DNA of 64,000 bases from Nocardia australiensis (GCF_020733705.1 NZ_JAJFZM010000002.1:682001-746000), one strand, 5' to 3'. Shown: positions 44,391 to 52,895, counted from the first letter of the stretch. Made by a program: numbers and translations. Notes: generated from the sequence alone by a model not told the origin.

Positions 44391-45704
44391 ATGGTGACTC
44401 GGGCGTGGATTCGGTGGCTGCTTCTGCACGGCCTAACGCGGTCCTATCTGCTGTGGTCGGCGCGTCGGGGCGATCCCCTCGCACAGATCGTCTTCGGCCA
44501 GGATCGCTTGCTCGGCGCGTCGCCGTTCATCGAGGAGATCCGAGAGCGGGGCCGTCTGCCCAAGCTGTCGGGAGCGCACGTCACCGCGGACTACGCACTG
44601 TGTCGTCACATCCTGCGAGACAATCGCTTCGGCGTGGTCACGCCCAACCATGTAGTCATTCCGAAGCCGATCCGCTGGGTGCTTGCCAAGACGGATCGGG
44701 AACTTCCCAACCTCGCGGAACCGCCCTCGATGCTGGTGACCGATCCGCCGGAACACACCCGGTACCGACGCCTGGTCGGGCAGGCATTCAGCCCGAGGGC
44801 GGTTGCCGCATTAGAGCAACGGGCCGTTGAAGTGACCGATGGCCTACTCGAACGCCTGGAATCAAAGCCGCAGCCGGACCTGATCGAGGACTTCGCCGCG
44901 CAGGTGCCCGTCGCGATCATCGCCGAGATTCTCGGGTTTCCCGCCGACATGCATTCGACCATGCTGAAGTGGGGTTTCAACAGTGCACCGCTGGTCGACC
45001 GAGCCCTGTCCTGGACCACGTATCGCCACGCCACCGACGAGCTGGCCGAGGTCAAGCAGTACTTCGACCAGCGTATCGACATGCTCACCGCCGAACCGGG
45101 CGATGACCTGCTCACCGTGCTGGTGACAAGTGATGAGCTCACCCGCCGCGAGCAGATCGCCAACGCGGCCCTGCTGCTGGACGCCGGATTCTTGACGACG
45201 GTGAACCTGCTCGGCAACGGAATCGCCCTGCTGACCAGCCATCCGGATCAGTTGGGACTGCTGCTGGCACAGCCGGAGCTGTGGCCTGGCGCGATCGAGG
45301 AAATCCTGCGCTACGACTGCCCCGTGCGGATGACCGCCCGGATGGCCAACTGTGACGTCGACATCGCCGATCAGCACATCAAGCGCGGTTCCCTGGTCTT
45401 ACTGTCATTGGCGGGCGCAAACTACGACCCCGGTGTCTTCCCCGATCCCGAACGATTCGACGTGACCAGGGCCAACGCCGCGGATCACCTCGCGTTCAGC
45501 AGCGGGGTGCACGGCTGCTTGGGATACCGGCTGGCCCGAATGGAAGGCGTCATAGCGCTGCGGACCCTCTTCGAGCGATACCCGGATTTGCGCTTGGACG
45601 GCCCGCCGATCCCGCGTCGCCTGAAGAACCTGCACGCCTACCGCTCCATGCCCGCCAAACTTACTGCCGACCCGGGCAGCCAGGCCGAGCGCACCGGCCG
45701 GTAA
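44391..45704 (+). CDS. Cytochrome P450
   Basis: 437 residues from the ATG preceded by GGAGGTG; a longer upstream frame is rejected. Heme-thiolate motif AFSSGVHGCLGYRLA with Cys376; the I-helix is atypical, LLLDAGFLTTVNLLGN, keeping AGxxT-like spacing; EEILRYDCPVRMTAR carries the ExxR. The N-terminus (WIRWLLLHGLTRSYLLWSAR) is membrane-interacting in style, like CYP140-type proteins as I remember them. Same strand as and just behind the NRPS, so probably a tailoring oxidase acting on the peptide or a carrier-bound residue. A broken paralogue of its first 120 residues lies at 50903-51295. No redox partner gene nearby. Confidence 0.92.
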   Translation: MVTRAWIRWLLLHGLTRSYLLWSARRGDPLAQIVFGQDRLLGASPFIEEIRERGRLPKLSGAHVTADYALCRHILRDNRFGVVTPNHVVIPKPIRWVLAKTDRELPNLAEPPSMLVTDPPEHTRYRRLVGQAFSPRAVAALEQRAVEVTDGLLERLESKPQPDLIEDFAAQVPVAIIAEILGFPADMHSTMLKWGFNSAPLVDRALSWTTYRHATDELAEVKQYFDQRIDMLTAEPGDDLLTVLVTSDELTRREQIANAALLLDAGFLTTVNLLGNGIALLTSHPDQLGLLLAQPELWPGAIEEILRYDCPVRMTARMANCDVDIADQHIKRGSLVLLSLAGANYDPGVFPDPERFDVTRANAADHLAFSSGVHGCLGYRLARMEGVIALRTLFERYPDLRLDGPPIPRRLKNLHAYRSMPAKLTADPGSQAERTGR

Positions 45705-45737
45705 CTCTCAGTTGCCGGTGCTCGGCTTGTGTGGGGA

Positions 45738-46991
45738 TCAGAACATCGACTGATCGGTCGGGATCGGTGCAGGTGGGCGTCGCGGCGAGGGCAGTGCCAG
45801 CGCGCGTTCCCCCCGTCTGGCAGCGCGCCACCACCGCTGTCCGGAGTCGATGGCACGCCGGATCTTTCGCACAGCGGGTACCTGTGTGAGCAGGTGTTGC
45901 TGATATTGCCACGGCATTTGCATCCCGTGCCGAGCCGCCATCGCATAGGCGAACCGCACGGCGCTGCGGTCGAGATACCGGTCGGCGTGTTCGAACCAGA
46001 CCATGCTGGAACGGGCGGAGGCCTGTATCGGCCGCAGCGCAGCACGCCGCTGCACATCATAGTTCTCCAGCGCGTCGGCGACCTCGGCATGCTCGTACAG
46101 GTTCTGTGCGAGAACGACGGCGTCGACGATTGCCAACCGGGTGCCCGAACCGATGGTGAAGTGTGTCGTATGAGCTGCATCGCCGAGCAGCACCACGTTG
46201 TCGTGATACCAGCTCGTGTTCGTTACCTCGGGAAAGCGGCTCCACCTAGCGAAATCGCCTCGCGTCTTGCCGATCAACGAGTGACCGTCGAGAGGGTGGG
46301 TGAAGATGTTCTCCAGAACACGCAAGCTCTCGAGGTTGTCCAGGAAATCGAATCCCAGTCCATGCCAAGTCTGCGGTTGGCACTCGACGATGCAGGTGCT
46401 GATTTTTTCGGCCACCGACGGGTAGGCATGGAACCAGATCCAACCGGCCGAGGTGTGTTCGAAGGCGAAGGTGAATCGGGTGAAGACCTTGTCCGTACCG
46501 AGCCAGATATATCGGTTCTCGCCGAGAGTGACGGACGTGCCGAAACAATGACTACTCAGCTGCCGTACCCGGCTGTTTGCGCCGTCGGAGGCGACGATGA
46601 GATCGACGTCGTCGAAACCTGACAGATCGTGGACCTCTCGCCCGTGCTGGACATCGACGCCCAGGTCGCTCGCCCGTCGGGAAAGTACGTCGAGCAGTGC
46701 CGCGCGCCCCATGCTGAACCCATAGCCCCCGAAATATGCGGTCTGGCTGTCGCGCAAATGGATTGCCTGTTCACGCCATAGGACCGACTTGGCACGCAGC
46801 GCCTGGGCGCTGTCGGGGTCGTTCCGATACAGAATGTCGAGCAGGTCGTCCCAATACACGACGCCCCAGCCATAGGTGGACCCGGGGGGATGGTGGTCGA
46901 TCACCGTGATGTCATGGGCCGGATCGCGCCGCTTCATCGAAATGGCGAAGTACAACCCGGCCGGCCCACCACCGATACACACGATCTTCAT
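45738..46991 (-). CDS. FAD-dependent monooxygenase (salicyloyl-CoA 5-hydroxylase/VioD type)
   Basis: 417 residues from the ATG at 46991. GGGPAG (7-12) starts the FAD Rossmann fold; STYGWGVVYWDDLLD is diagnostic of the subgroup of salicyloyl-CoA 5-hydroxylase, anthraniloyl-CoA monooxygenase N-domain and VioD; LIVASDGANSRVR and LGDAAHTTHFTIGSGTR complete the flavin site. These enzymes hydroxylate aromatic rings held on CoA or an indole. Convergent with the P450 (33-base gap). With the free-standing ligase and carrier protein in the cluster, an aryl-thioester substrate is attractive but inferred. Confidence 0.87.
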   Translation of the reverse strand: MKIVCIGGGPAGLYFAISMKRRDPAHDITVIDHHPPGSTYGWGVVYWDDLLDILYRNDPDSAQALRAKSVLWREQAIHLRDSQTAYFGGYGFSMGRAALLDVLSRRASDLGVDVQHGREVHDLSGFDDVDLIVASDGANSRVRQLSSHCFGTSVTLGENRYIWLGTDKVFTRFTFAFEHTSAGWIWFHAYPSVAEKISTCIVECQPQTWHGLGFDFLDNLESLRVLENIFTHPLDGHSLIGKTRGDFARWSRFPEVTNTSWYHDNVVLLGDAAHTTHFTIGSGTRLAIVDAVVLAQNLYEHAEVADALENYDVQRRAALRPIQASARSSMVWFEHADRYLDRSAVRFAYAMAARHGMQMPWQYQQHLLTQVPAVRKIRRAIDSGQRWWRAARRGERALALPSPRRPPAPIPTDQSMF

Positions 46992-47052
46992 CTCGTCACC
47001 CGCTCCAGCCCGGTTGGTCGAACCCAGGCCCACACGATCGGTACTCGATGCA

Positions 47053-47088
47053 ACCGAGCCCGGCACGCTGTGCGTGTCCGGGCTCGGT
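47053..47088. terminator. Stem-loop terminator
   Basis: ACCGAGCCCGG (47053-47063) and CCGGGCTCGGT (47078-47088) form an 11-base perfect stem with a 14-base loop, 9 bases past the stop of the glycine-rich gene and upstream of the monooxygenase start on the same strand. Likely insulates the two minus-strand genes. Confidence 0.6.
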
Positions 47089-47096
47089 CGTCGCCG

Positions 47097-47438
47097 CTAG
47101 AAGCTGCCCCAGCCGCCGCCGAATGGGTTCCACCAGCCGCCGTTCCCCCAACCGCCGTTCCCCCAACCGCCGTTCCCCCAACCGCCGTTCCCCCAACCAC
47201 CGTTCCCCCAACCACCGCCGTGACCCCAACCGCCGTTGCCCCAACCACCGTTGCCCCAGCCGCCGCCGTGACCCCCACCGGGTCTGTCGACGTATTGGGT
47301 TGCGGACGTGGGCGTTGTTGCTTGCGCGGTAGGCGCATGCGTCGCGGCAGCGACGACCGGAACCGCGGCAGCTGCGGCTATACCGGCGGCGGCTGCCAAC
47401 CGGGCGAACATCGTGTGTGAATTCTTTCTCTTGATCAT
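47097..47438 (-). CDS. Exported Gly/Trp/Asn-rich repeat protein
   Basis: 113 residues. Signal peptide: basic MIKRKNSH, hydrophobic LAAAAGIAAAAAVPVVAAA, cleavage near AQA. The mature part is almost entirely GGWGN repeats with a few HGGGWGN variants and ends WWNPFGGGWGSF. At DNA level about ten 15-base tandem units (47115-47270 area) are visible, so copy number may vary between strains. Looks like a small envelope or extracellular matrix protein; no enzymatic function. GGAGCCC before ATG 47438 supports the start. Its place inside the NRPS cluster may be coincidental. Confidence 0.8.
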   Translation of the reverse strand: MIKRKNSHTMFARLAAAAGIAAAAAVPVVAAATHAPTAQATTPTSATQYVDRPGGGHGGGWGNGGWGNGGWGHGGGWGNGGWGNGGWGNGGWGNGGWGNGGWWNPFGGGWGSF

Positions 47439-47700
47439 GATAGGGCTCCAGATGACAGTCCCGACCTGGTGAAATTCTACGCGTTTTCGCGGAACTCCAG
47501 CAGCTGCCGAATGACCTATATACAACGCTCGCCACATTCCCCACGGTTGTCCAATCCAAGGATGCCCATGGCGGAGGCAGTGGCGAAGGTCGCAAAAGGA
47601 TACGACGAACGAACCCTGCCGGAGCAACCCCAAGGCCAGGACGAACTGCATACGCGTGGTCGCCGGCGAAAGATCAACCCGCCGAGATGCTTTCGGGGAT
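47439..47700. other. Short intergenic region
   Basis: 262 bases between the glycine-rich gene and the acyltransferase gene on the same strand. The promoter of the glycine-rich gene should be here. Nothing else recognised. Confidence 0.3.
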
Positions 47701-48975
47701 TCACCTGTGGAGCCGGGCCACCGCGTCGTCCGTGAGCCACCGCACCTCGTCCTCGCTCATCGCCGATGCCGTGTAACCGACGCTGAGGTCGAGGCCACCT
47801 GCTCGCTCGTTGGCGATCACGAACAGCGACGGACCGAACACGTCGAGTGACACAGTCGTCGTGACGTCCTCGAGCGTATAGCCGCCGTAGCCGGCCCGGA
47901 GGCCGGACTCGCCCGCCGTGGTGACGGCAAGTCCGTCGATACGCCTGCGATGACGTATCGTCGGGCCGAATTCGTGCCGATACAGCTCCCAGTCGGGAAG
48001 CTTCATGATCGACGCGGACTCCCGGTTCTTGGCCAGCGCGGTGATCAGCTTGAACGAGGCGTCACGGGCGGTCGCCCAGAAGTCGTCGGTGATCGGGTGC
48101 TCGGTACGCAGGATGTCGACGTAGCAACCGTAGGTCTCGTCCGGCGGCGCGGGATCACTGAGGCGACGAAGATCAATCGTGGTCAAAACGGTCATGGCGC
48201 CGAGCTGGTACCGCTCGCGTACGGCAAGTAGAAAGGCTGCCGTTACCGCACCGTGCAGCGTCGTTCTGTTGGTTTTGACGGCGTCTTTCAGCGTTGCCGT
48301 CACGGTGGGGTCGAGGTGACGCGTCAGCACTCGCGTTTCTTTCTTCCGATCGGGCACCTTCTGCTTGGGGAGTCGCATGGCCGGGGTGTAGGTGGTCTTC
48401 TTGCCGCTGCCGGATTTGTCGGGCAGGCCGGCCTCGACCGGTGCGGGCAGCGTGGTGTGAACCGGAAGTTTCCGTTGTGCCGCTGCCGGATCGGCGAGGA
48501 ATTCGAGAAGCTGACGAGCGAGCATGTTGCCGGACTTGGCGTCGAGAATCGCGTGATCGGCGCAGATGACGATGTGGTTGAAATCGGTATCGGGCGACTC
48601 CCGTACCAGCGTTATCCGCAGGCGCGGATGGTTGCCCTTCGGTATCGGCGTGCGGATATCGGAGGCGAGAATCTTGCGCCAGGTGTCCGGCTTGGCATCG
48701 TCGACCACCTGCAAAGGGATCTCCGTCGTGCCCTCGGTATCGAACCAGGGCCGACGCAAGGCGAAGGGCGGGAACCGCCGCCAGACGACCTTGCCGTAGC
48801 GGATATGCGCGCGAAGGAGCGGGTGCTGGGTCTGTAGCCAGGCCAGCGCGCGCTTCACCAGCGCCGGATCGAGGTGGCCACGCACATGCAGCACATGCAT
48901 GGCGATAAGCTCGCCATGGGCATGCAGATGATTGAGTAGTAGTTCTTTTTCGCCCAGCGGGCGCGTCTCGCCCAT
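47701..48975 (-). CDS. PapA-like condensation-domain acyltransferase
   Basis: 424 residues from ATG 48975 (GGGAGAT 8 bases upstream); ATG 49002 would add nine residues without a ribosome site. The condensation fold is shown by the active-site motif ADHAILDA (His141, Asp145), which keeps the second His and the Asp of HHxxxDG but has Asp for the first His and Ala for the Gly, a pattern seen in PapA/WES-like transferases, and by the C-terminal YTLEDVTTTVSLDVFGP strand. Such proteins pass acyl groups from a carrier protein or CoA to an alcohol or amine. Divergently placed to a free-standing carrier gene, it may use that carrier as donor or acceptor. Confidence 0.82.
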   Translation of the reverse strand: MGETRPLGEKELLLNHLHAHGELIAMHVLHVRGHLDPALVKRALAWLQTQHPLLRAHIRYGKVVWRRFPPFALRRPWFDTEGTTEIPLQVVDDAKPDTWRKILASDIRTPIPKGNHPRLRITLVRESPDTDFNHIVICADHAILDAKSGNMLARQLLEFLADPAAAQRKLPVHTTLPAPVEAGLPDKSGSGKKTTYTPAMRLPKQKVPDRKKETRVLTRHLDPTVTATLKDAVKTNRTTLHGAVTAAFLLAVRERYQLGAMTVLTTIDLRRLSDPAPPDETYGCYVDILRTEHPITDDFWATARDASFKLITALAKNRESASIMKLPDWELYRHEFGPTIRHRRRIDGLAVTTAGESGLRAGYGGYTLEDVTTTVSLDVFGPSLFVIANERAGGLDLSVGYTASAMSEDEVRWLTDDAVARLHR

Positions 48976-49079
48976 ACCATCTCCCACGTTCTCCAGCGGC
49001 ATTTCAGGTCGCGATGAACGCTGTGAAATGGGCTGGTATTCTGACTGAATCGCAGAACTCGAGTGCAGGGACTTGAGTA
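48976..49079. promoter_or_regulatory. Divergent promoter region, acyltransferase/carrier protein
   Basis: 104 bases between the starts of the PapA-like gene (minus) and the carrier-protein gene (plus). Both must be transcribed outward from here, suggesting co-regulation. Individual promoter elements not identified. Confidence 0.4.
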
Positions 49080-49334
49080 ATGAATGATATCGAACAACCG
49101 ATAATCGAGTACATCTCCTTCTTGGTGGCCGAATCCGGGGGAGCGGCGGTCGATCGCACTACTCTTTTGATCGAGTCCGGTGTGCTGGACTCGATCAGCC
49201 TGGTCAGGCTGGTGCAATTCGTCGAGAAGCGATTCAAGATCGACATTCCTGATACGGATATTCGGGAGGAGCTGTTCGAATCGGCTGCCACCGTGGCGGT
49301 CTATGTTTCGCAGCGAATGTCCGAGGCTGCCTAG
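49080..49334 (+). CDS. Free-standing acyl/peptidyl carrier protein
   Basis: 84 residues, all helical, with the phosphopantetheine attachment site Ser38 in GVLDSISLVRLVQFVEKRF. It uses LDSI rather than the GGDSL seen in the NRPS T domains, typical of ACPs that serve stand-alone AMP ligases. Its TAG stop at 49332-49334 overlaps head-on the stop of the ligase gene on the other strand: one CTAG ends both genes. Proposed role: hold the starter acyl or aryl group for the NRPS or for the PapA-like enzyme. Confidence 0.87.
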   Translation: MNDIEQPIIEYISFLVAESGGAAVDRTTLLIESGVLDSISLVRLVQFVEKRFKIDIPDTDIREELFESAATVAVYVSQRMSEAA

Positions 49335-50791
49335 AGTTCGCGTAGCCGACCGCGGAGTAGCTTGCCGGTCGGGCTGCGCGGCAGTGCGTCGAGGAACACG
49401 ATTTCGGCCGGGACCTTCTGCACCGACAGTCTTTTGCGGGCATTGCGAATCAATTCATCGGCCGACACATCCGCGCCTTTGACGACAAATGCGATCAGCT
49501 GATTGCCGGTGCGTGGGTCCGGGACACCCGCTACCGCGGCGTCGGCGACGGTAGGCAAGGTCATGAGCGTCTCCTCCACCTCGATGGGGTCGATCTTGTA
49601 GCCGGATACCTCGATCAGCAGCTTGCTGCGGCCACGGATGAAGATGCGTCCTTCGTCATCGAGCGAGGCGAGATCGCCGGTCCGGAACCAGCCGCCGTCG
49701 AATGCCTGGGCATTGGCCGAGGTATCGCCGAGATAGCCCCGCATGAGCGAGGACGATCGCACTTCCAGCTCGCCGACGGAGGGGCCGAGGTCGGTGTCGA
49801 ACGGTGCGATGCGGCCCCTGGCGTCGCCCGCTGGCTTGCCCACCGAGGCCCAGCTCGCGTCGGGGTCGGCGGAGTTGTTGTGCGAGAACAAGATCGACTC
49901 GGTCGAGCCGTAGGCCTGCCGAAGGGTGATGCCGAGGCGCTCGCGCACCGTTTCGAAGATCGGCCGCGTCAATGCGGCGCCACCCGAGAAGGCCAGGCGC
50001 AGTCCGAGGTCGACACTGCCGGGCTGACCGGCGACGATTTCGTACATCGCCGGAACCGCGCCCATGACGGTGACCCGCTCACCGACCATGGTGTCGAGCA
50101 GCTTCTTGCGCGAAAACATCAGCGGCAGCGGATCACTCCAGTAGAGCGTCGTCGCACCGCGGGCGACGGCCTGCATAGCCCCCAGCGCGAAGCCCATCGC
50201 GAAGTTGCCCGGCAGAATGTCGAGAACGATATCGTCGGGCTGAATGTCCCAGGCTGTGCCGCCGCGCTCGCCATCGGCGATGAGTTCGGCATGGGTGTGC
50301 GGTACCACCTTGGGCGAACCGGTCGAGCCGGACGAGAAGAGGTAGAGCGCCGTGGTGTCACCCGGCAGTTGCGGCAGCTGGGCGGTTGCCCTTCCCGCGG
50401 GCATGGCATTCGTCAGAAACAAGGGAATGCCAGAGGCCGTATCCGCGATCAGCATCTCGGCCGCGGCGGCAAGGCCGGGAGTCGAGATGACAGCCGCGAG
50501 TCCGGCTTTTCGCGTGAGCGTGGCGAGCTCGGACCGGGTGGCCGTCACGCCGAGCGGCATCGCGATGGCGCCGATGGCGAAGAGCGCATGGGCATTGACG
50601 AACAGATCGGGTGAGTTCGGAATCAGCAGGGCAACGGGATCGCCGCGCTCGATGCCGCGTTCGATGAAGTCGGCGGCGAGGCGGCCGATCCGCTCGACCA
50701 AGGCGGCGTAGGGCGTGAATGTTTCGCGCTGCCGCAATCCGCTCATGGTCGGTGCTCGCGCTGTCAGCTCGAGCAGATTGTCGTAGATCAT
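49331..50791 (-). CDS. Stand-alone AMP-dependent ligase (aryl/acyl-CoA or acyl-ACP ligase)
   Basis: 486 residues from ATG 50791 (GGAG 8 bases upstream); a longer frame is rejected. ANL family: P-loop YLFSSGSTGSPKVVPHTH (A3), AYGSTES (A5), GWFRTGDLASLDDEGRIFIRGRSK (A7-A8), and catalytic Lys in PTGKLLRGRL. Compact length and sequence near PVALLIPNSPDLF recall benzoate-CoA ligase and other aryl or short-acyl ligases, but the HNYP motif of DHB/salicylate ligases is absent (PGNFAMGFA instead). Likely charges the neighbouring carrier protein with the cap acid. Convergent with the carrier gene and sharing its stop. Confidence 0.88.
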   Translation of the reverse strand: MIYDNLLELTARAPTMSGLRQRETFTPYAALVERIGRLAADFIERGIERGDPVALLIPNSPDLFVNAHALFAIGAIAMPLGVTATRSELATLTRKAGLAAVISTPGLAAAAEMLIADTASGIPLFLTNAMPAGRATAQLPQLPGDTTALYLFSSGSTGSPKVVPHTHAELIADGERGGTAWDIQPDDIVLDILPGNFAMGFALGAMQAVARGATTLYWSDPLPLMFSRKKLLDTMVGERVTVMGAVPAMYEIVAGQPGSVDLGLRLAFSGGAALTRPIFETVRERLGITLRQAYGSTESILFSHNNSADPDASWASVGKPAGDARGRIAPFDTDLGPSVGELEVRSSSLMRGYLGDTSANAQAFDGGWFRTGDLASLDDEGRIFIRGRSKLLIEVSGYKIDPIEVEETLMTLPTVADAAVAGVPDPRTGNQLIAFVVKGADVSADELIRNARKRLSVQKVPAEIVFLDALPRSPTGKLLRGRLREL

Positions 50792-50902
50792 CCCGACTCC
50801 GCAGGGTGCGCCTGCCCCCCTATGACCGAAGGGTAGGTGTGGGATGCGGCATCTGCAAGGCGTCGGCGACATCGAAGACGCCGATAGTGGTCGGGCGCAG
50901 AG

Positions 50903-51295
50903 ATGACGATGTACGTGCGCGCATGGATTCGGTGGTTGATGCTGCATCGCCTGACGCGGTCTTATCTCCGGTCGGCGGCACGTCGCGGTGTCTTCTCGCG
51001 CAGATTCTGGTCGGTCCGGATCGCGGGCTCGGATCACCGCGTCGCGTTGAGGAGATCCGGCAGCGAGGGCGGATGCCCACGATGTCGACGGTGCGCGTGA
51101 CCGCGGACTACGAACTGTGCCGACTCGTTCTGCGTGACCGTCGCTTCGGCGTCGTCACGCCCAACAGTCGAGCCTTGCCGAAGCCGATCCGCTGGGTGAT
51201 GACGAAGACGGATCTAGGACTTCCCAATCTCGCGGAACCGCCCTCGATGCTGGTGACCGATCCGTCGGAACACACTCACTATCGACGAGCGCGAC
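50903..51295 (+). pseudogene. Decayed N-terminal duplicate of the cluster P450
   Basis: Two frames together align with residues 1-125 of the P450 at 44391. MTMYVRAWIRWLMLHRLTRS is in one frame, then a shift leads to RVTADYELCRLVLRDRRFGV, PKPIRWVMTKTD, and NLAEPPSMLVTDPSEHTHYR. The heme-binding half is missing; the sequence after HYRRAR is unrelated. High similarity indicates a recent duplication. It lies immediately upstream of the ligase start on the opposite strand, marking a likely cluster edge. Confidence 0.85.
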
Positions 51296-51377
51296 AAGAC
51301 CTTCGCTTTCGACTGAGGCTGGGACCGAATGTGAGACTCCGTGGGTTCTCCACATCCGCACCCAGCGCATCCTGGGT

Positions 51378-51781
51378 TCAGCTTGGTCGAGATACCCGCC
51401 GGTCACGGCGCGCCTCGAGCTCGTCGTCGTCGTCGACGGCGACGAGCATCGGTTGGCCTGGGACGCACATCATCGTGACGAGGTAGCGGAGCGGGATATC
51501 AGAGCGGTTATTGCTGTCCGAGTAGTGGATTACGTCTCCTCCGGGTTCCCAGAACGCCTCGCCGGCCTTGATCGCGCGGGGCGGCTCTCCCTCTAGCTCG
51601 AACAGCATTTCGCCTTCCAGCACGTAGCCGAACGCCGGTCCGCTGGAGTGGCGGTGGGGGGCGCTCCGGGATCGCCGGGCGGCCACTCGATCACCACCGT
51701 CATCACTTCCGCGTCGGCCGGCAAAAACGGCGGGGTGACGCTCTGAATTACGGTCAACGCGTCCATTGGATTGGTGGTCAT
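51378..51781 (-). pseudogene. Cupin-domain protein with a homopolymer frameshift
   Basis: The start at 51781 reads MTTNPMDALTVIQSVTPPFL, then VMTVVIEWPPGDPGAPP, and the frame is lost at a run of six G (51657-51662, C on the coding strand). One extra C restores APPHRHSSGPAFGYVLEGEM, FELEGEPPRAIKAGEAFWEP and GGDVIHYSDSNNRSDIPLRY, a complete single-domain cupin (metal ligands in HRH...E and H of VIHY), ending at 51378. Either a recent mutation, a phase-variable tract or a sequencing error. If intact, about 134 residues. Confidence 0.72.
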
Positions 51782-51977
51782 TGATGCCCTCCTCGCTGAG
51801 TTGGATCACTACGCCGCCGCCGTCGTCGACGGCACGATGAAACCGGTCGAGGCGACCTGCTCCGGTCGAACCGTCAAGCATGCAGGCGCGCTGCTATCAC
51901 GGCGCGTGGGAGCGGAAACGGACTCGGGTACCCGATGAGCACCCGCCCTCCGTCGGGGGTCTGATCCCAACAAGCGG

Positions 51978-52895
51978 TCAGTACTTCCACCATTCCGGTA
52001 CCCAACGAAAGATGTCGCCGGCGACCGCTACCCGGCCGACGGAGCGGGAACGACAGGTGCAGTGGCCACCAGCGGCTCGCCGGTCGCCGCCAGCTCCCGC
52101 AAAAGATCGACCCGGACGCGAGCCGCCTCCTCGGGATAGTGTTCGAAGCCGTTGTACCAGTCGGGGTGGTCGAACCCGACCGAGAACACGGCGTCCGGCG
52201 GCGAACGTCAGCCGGTCGCCGCCGGACGCCAGACGGACCACGCTGTGCCCGGGGGTGTGGCCGCCGGTGCGAGAGACGACCACCCCCGGCGCCACCTCGT
52301 ACTCCGCCTCGAACGGCCGCAACTGGCTGCGGTACTCGTCCAAGAACCGCGAGGCGACCGACCGAAGCACATCCGGCACCTCCGGCGGCATGGAGGTGTG
52401 GGAGAAATCGGGCGACTCCCAGAACTCGGCCTCGGCGGTCGCCAGGTGGACCCGCAGGTCCGGACGCAGCCGGCCCCTCAGCCCGTCAGCGAGCAGCCCG
52501 CCGACGTGGTCCATATGTAAGTGAGTAAGCACCACGTCGGTCACGGACGCGGGATCGATGCCGGCGGCCTCCAGTCGCAGGGCCAACCGCCCGGCCCGCG
52601 GGAAGTCCGGAAACTCCACCCCTAGCCCAGCGTCGATGAGTACGGTCCGGCCGCCGCTACGCACCACGACCACGTTCACCGGCCAGTCGAGCAACTCCCG
52701 CGGCAGGAACATGTCGTCCAGCCAGGCCACCCGGACGGCCTGGTCGGCGTTGGTGGCCAAAACCTCGGGTGCCAGCGGCATCACCCCATCGCTGATCACC
52801 AGCACGTCAATCTCGCCGACCCGCAGCGCGTAGCGCGACTGAGTCAACTCGTCGGGTTCCGGCCTACTGAGGTGTGAGGTGTTGTCCAAGCTCAT
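51978..52895 (-). pseudogene. Metallo-beta-lactamase-fold hydrolase with frameshifts
   Basis: Starts well (ATG 52895 behind GGAGGGACAAAT): VNVVVVRSGGRTVLIDAGLG and the metal motif LTHLHMDHVGG, then TGGHTPGHSVVRLASGGDRL. After LTFA the frame shifts near 52205. In the alternative frame DAVFSVGFDHPDWYNGFEHY and PEEAARVRVDLLRELAATGE continue the expected protein, and the original frame resumes near 52070 with VGRVAVAGDIFRWVPEWWKY to the end. As written, residues in the last third are scrambled and the third metal-site Asp/His region is lost. Multiple indels favour true decay. Confidence 0.7.

Noticed and set aside
45738..46991. Flavin-dependent halogenase
   Set aside because: The GWxWxIP halogenase motif and the active-site Lys segment are absent; the STYGWGVVYWDD signature instead fits aryl-CoA/VioD hydroxylases.
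47115..47270. CRISPR array
   Set aside because: The regularly spaced repeats are contiguous 15-bp coding repeats (GGWGN) with no spacers.
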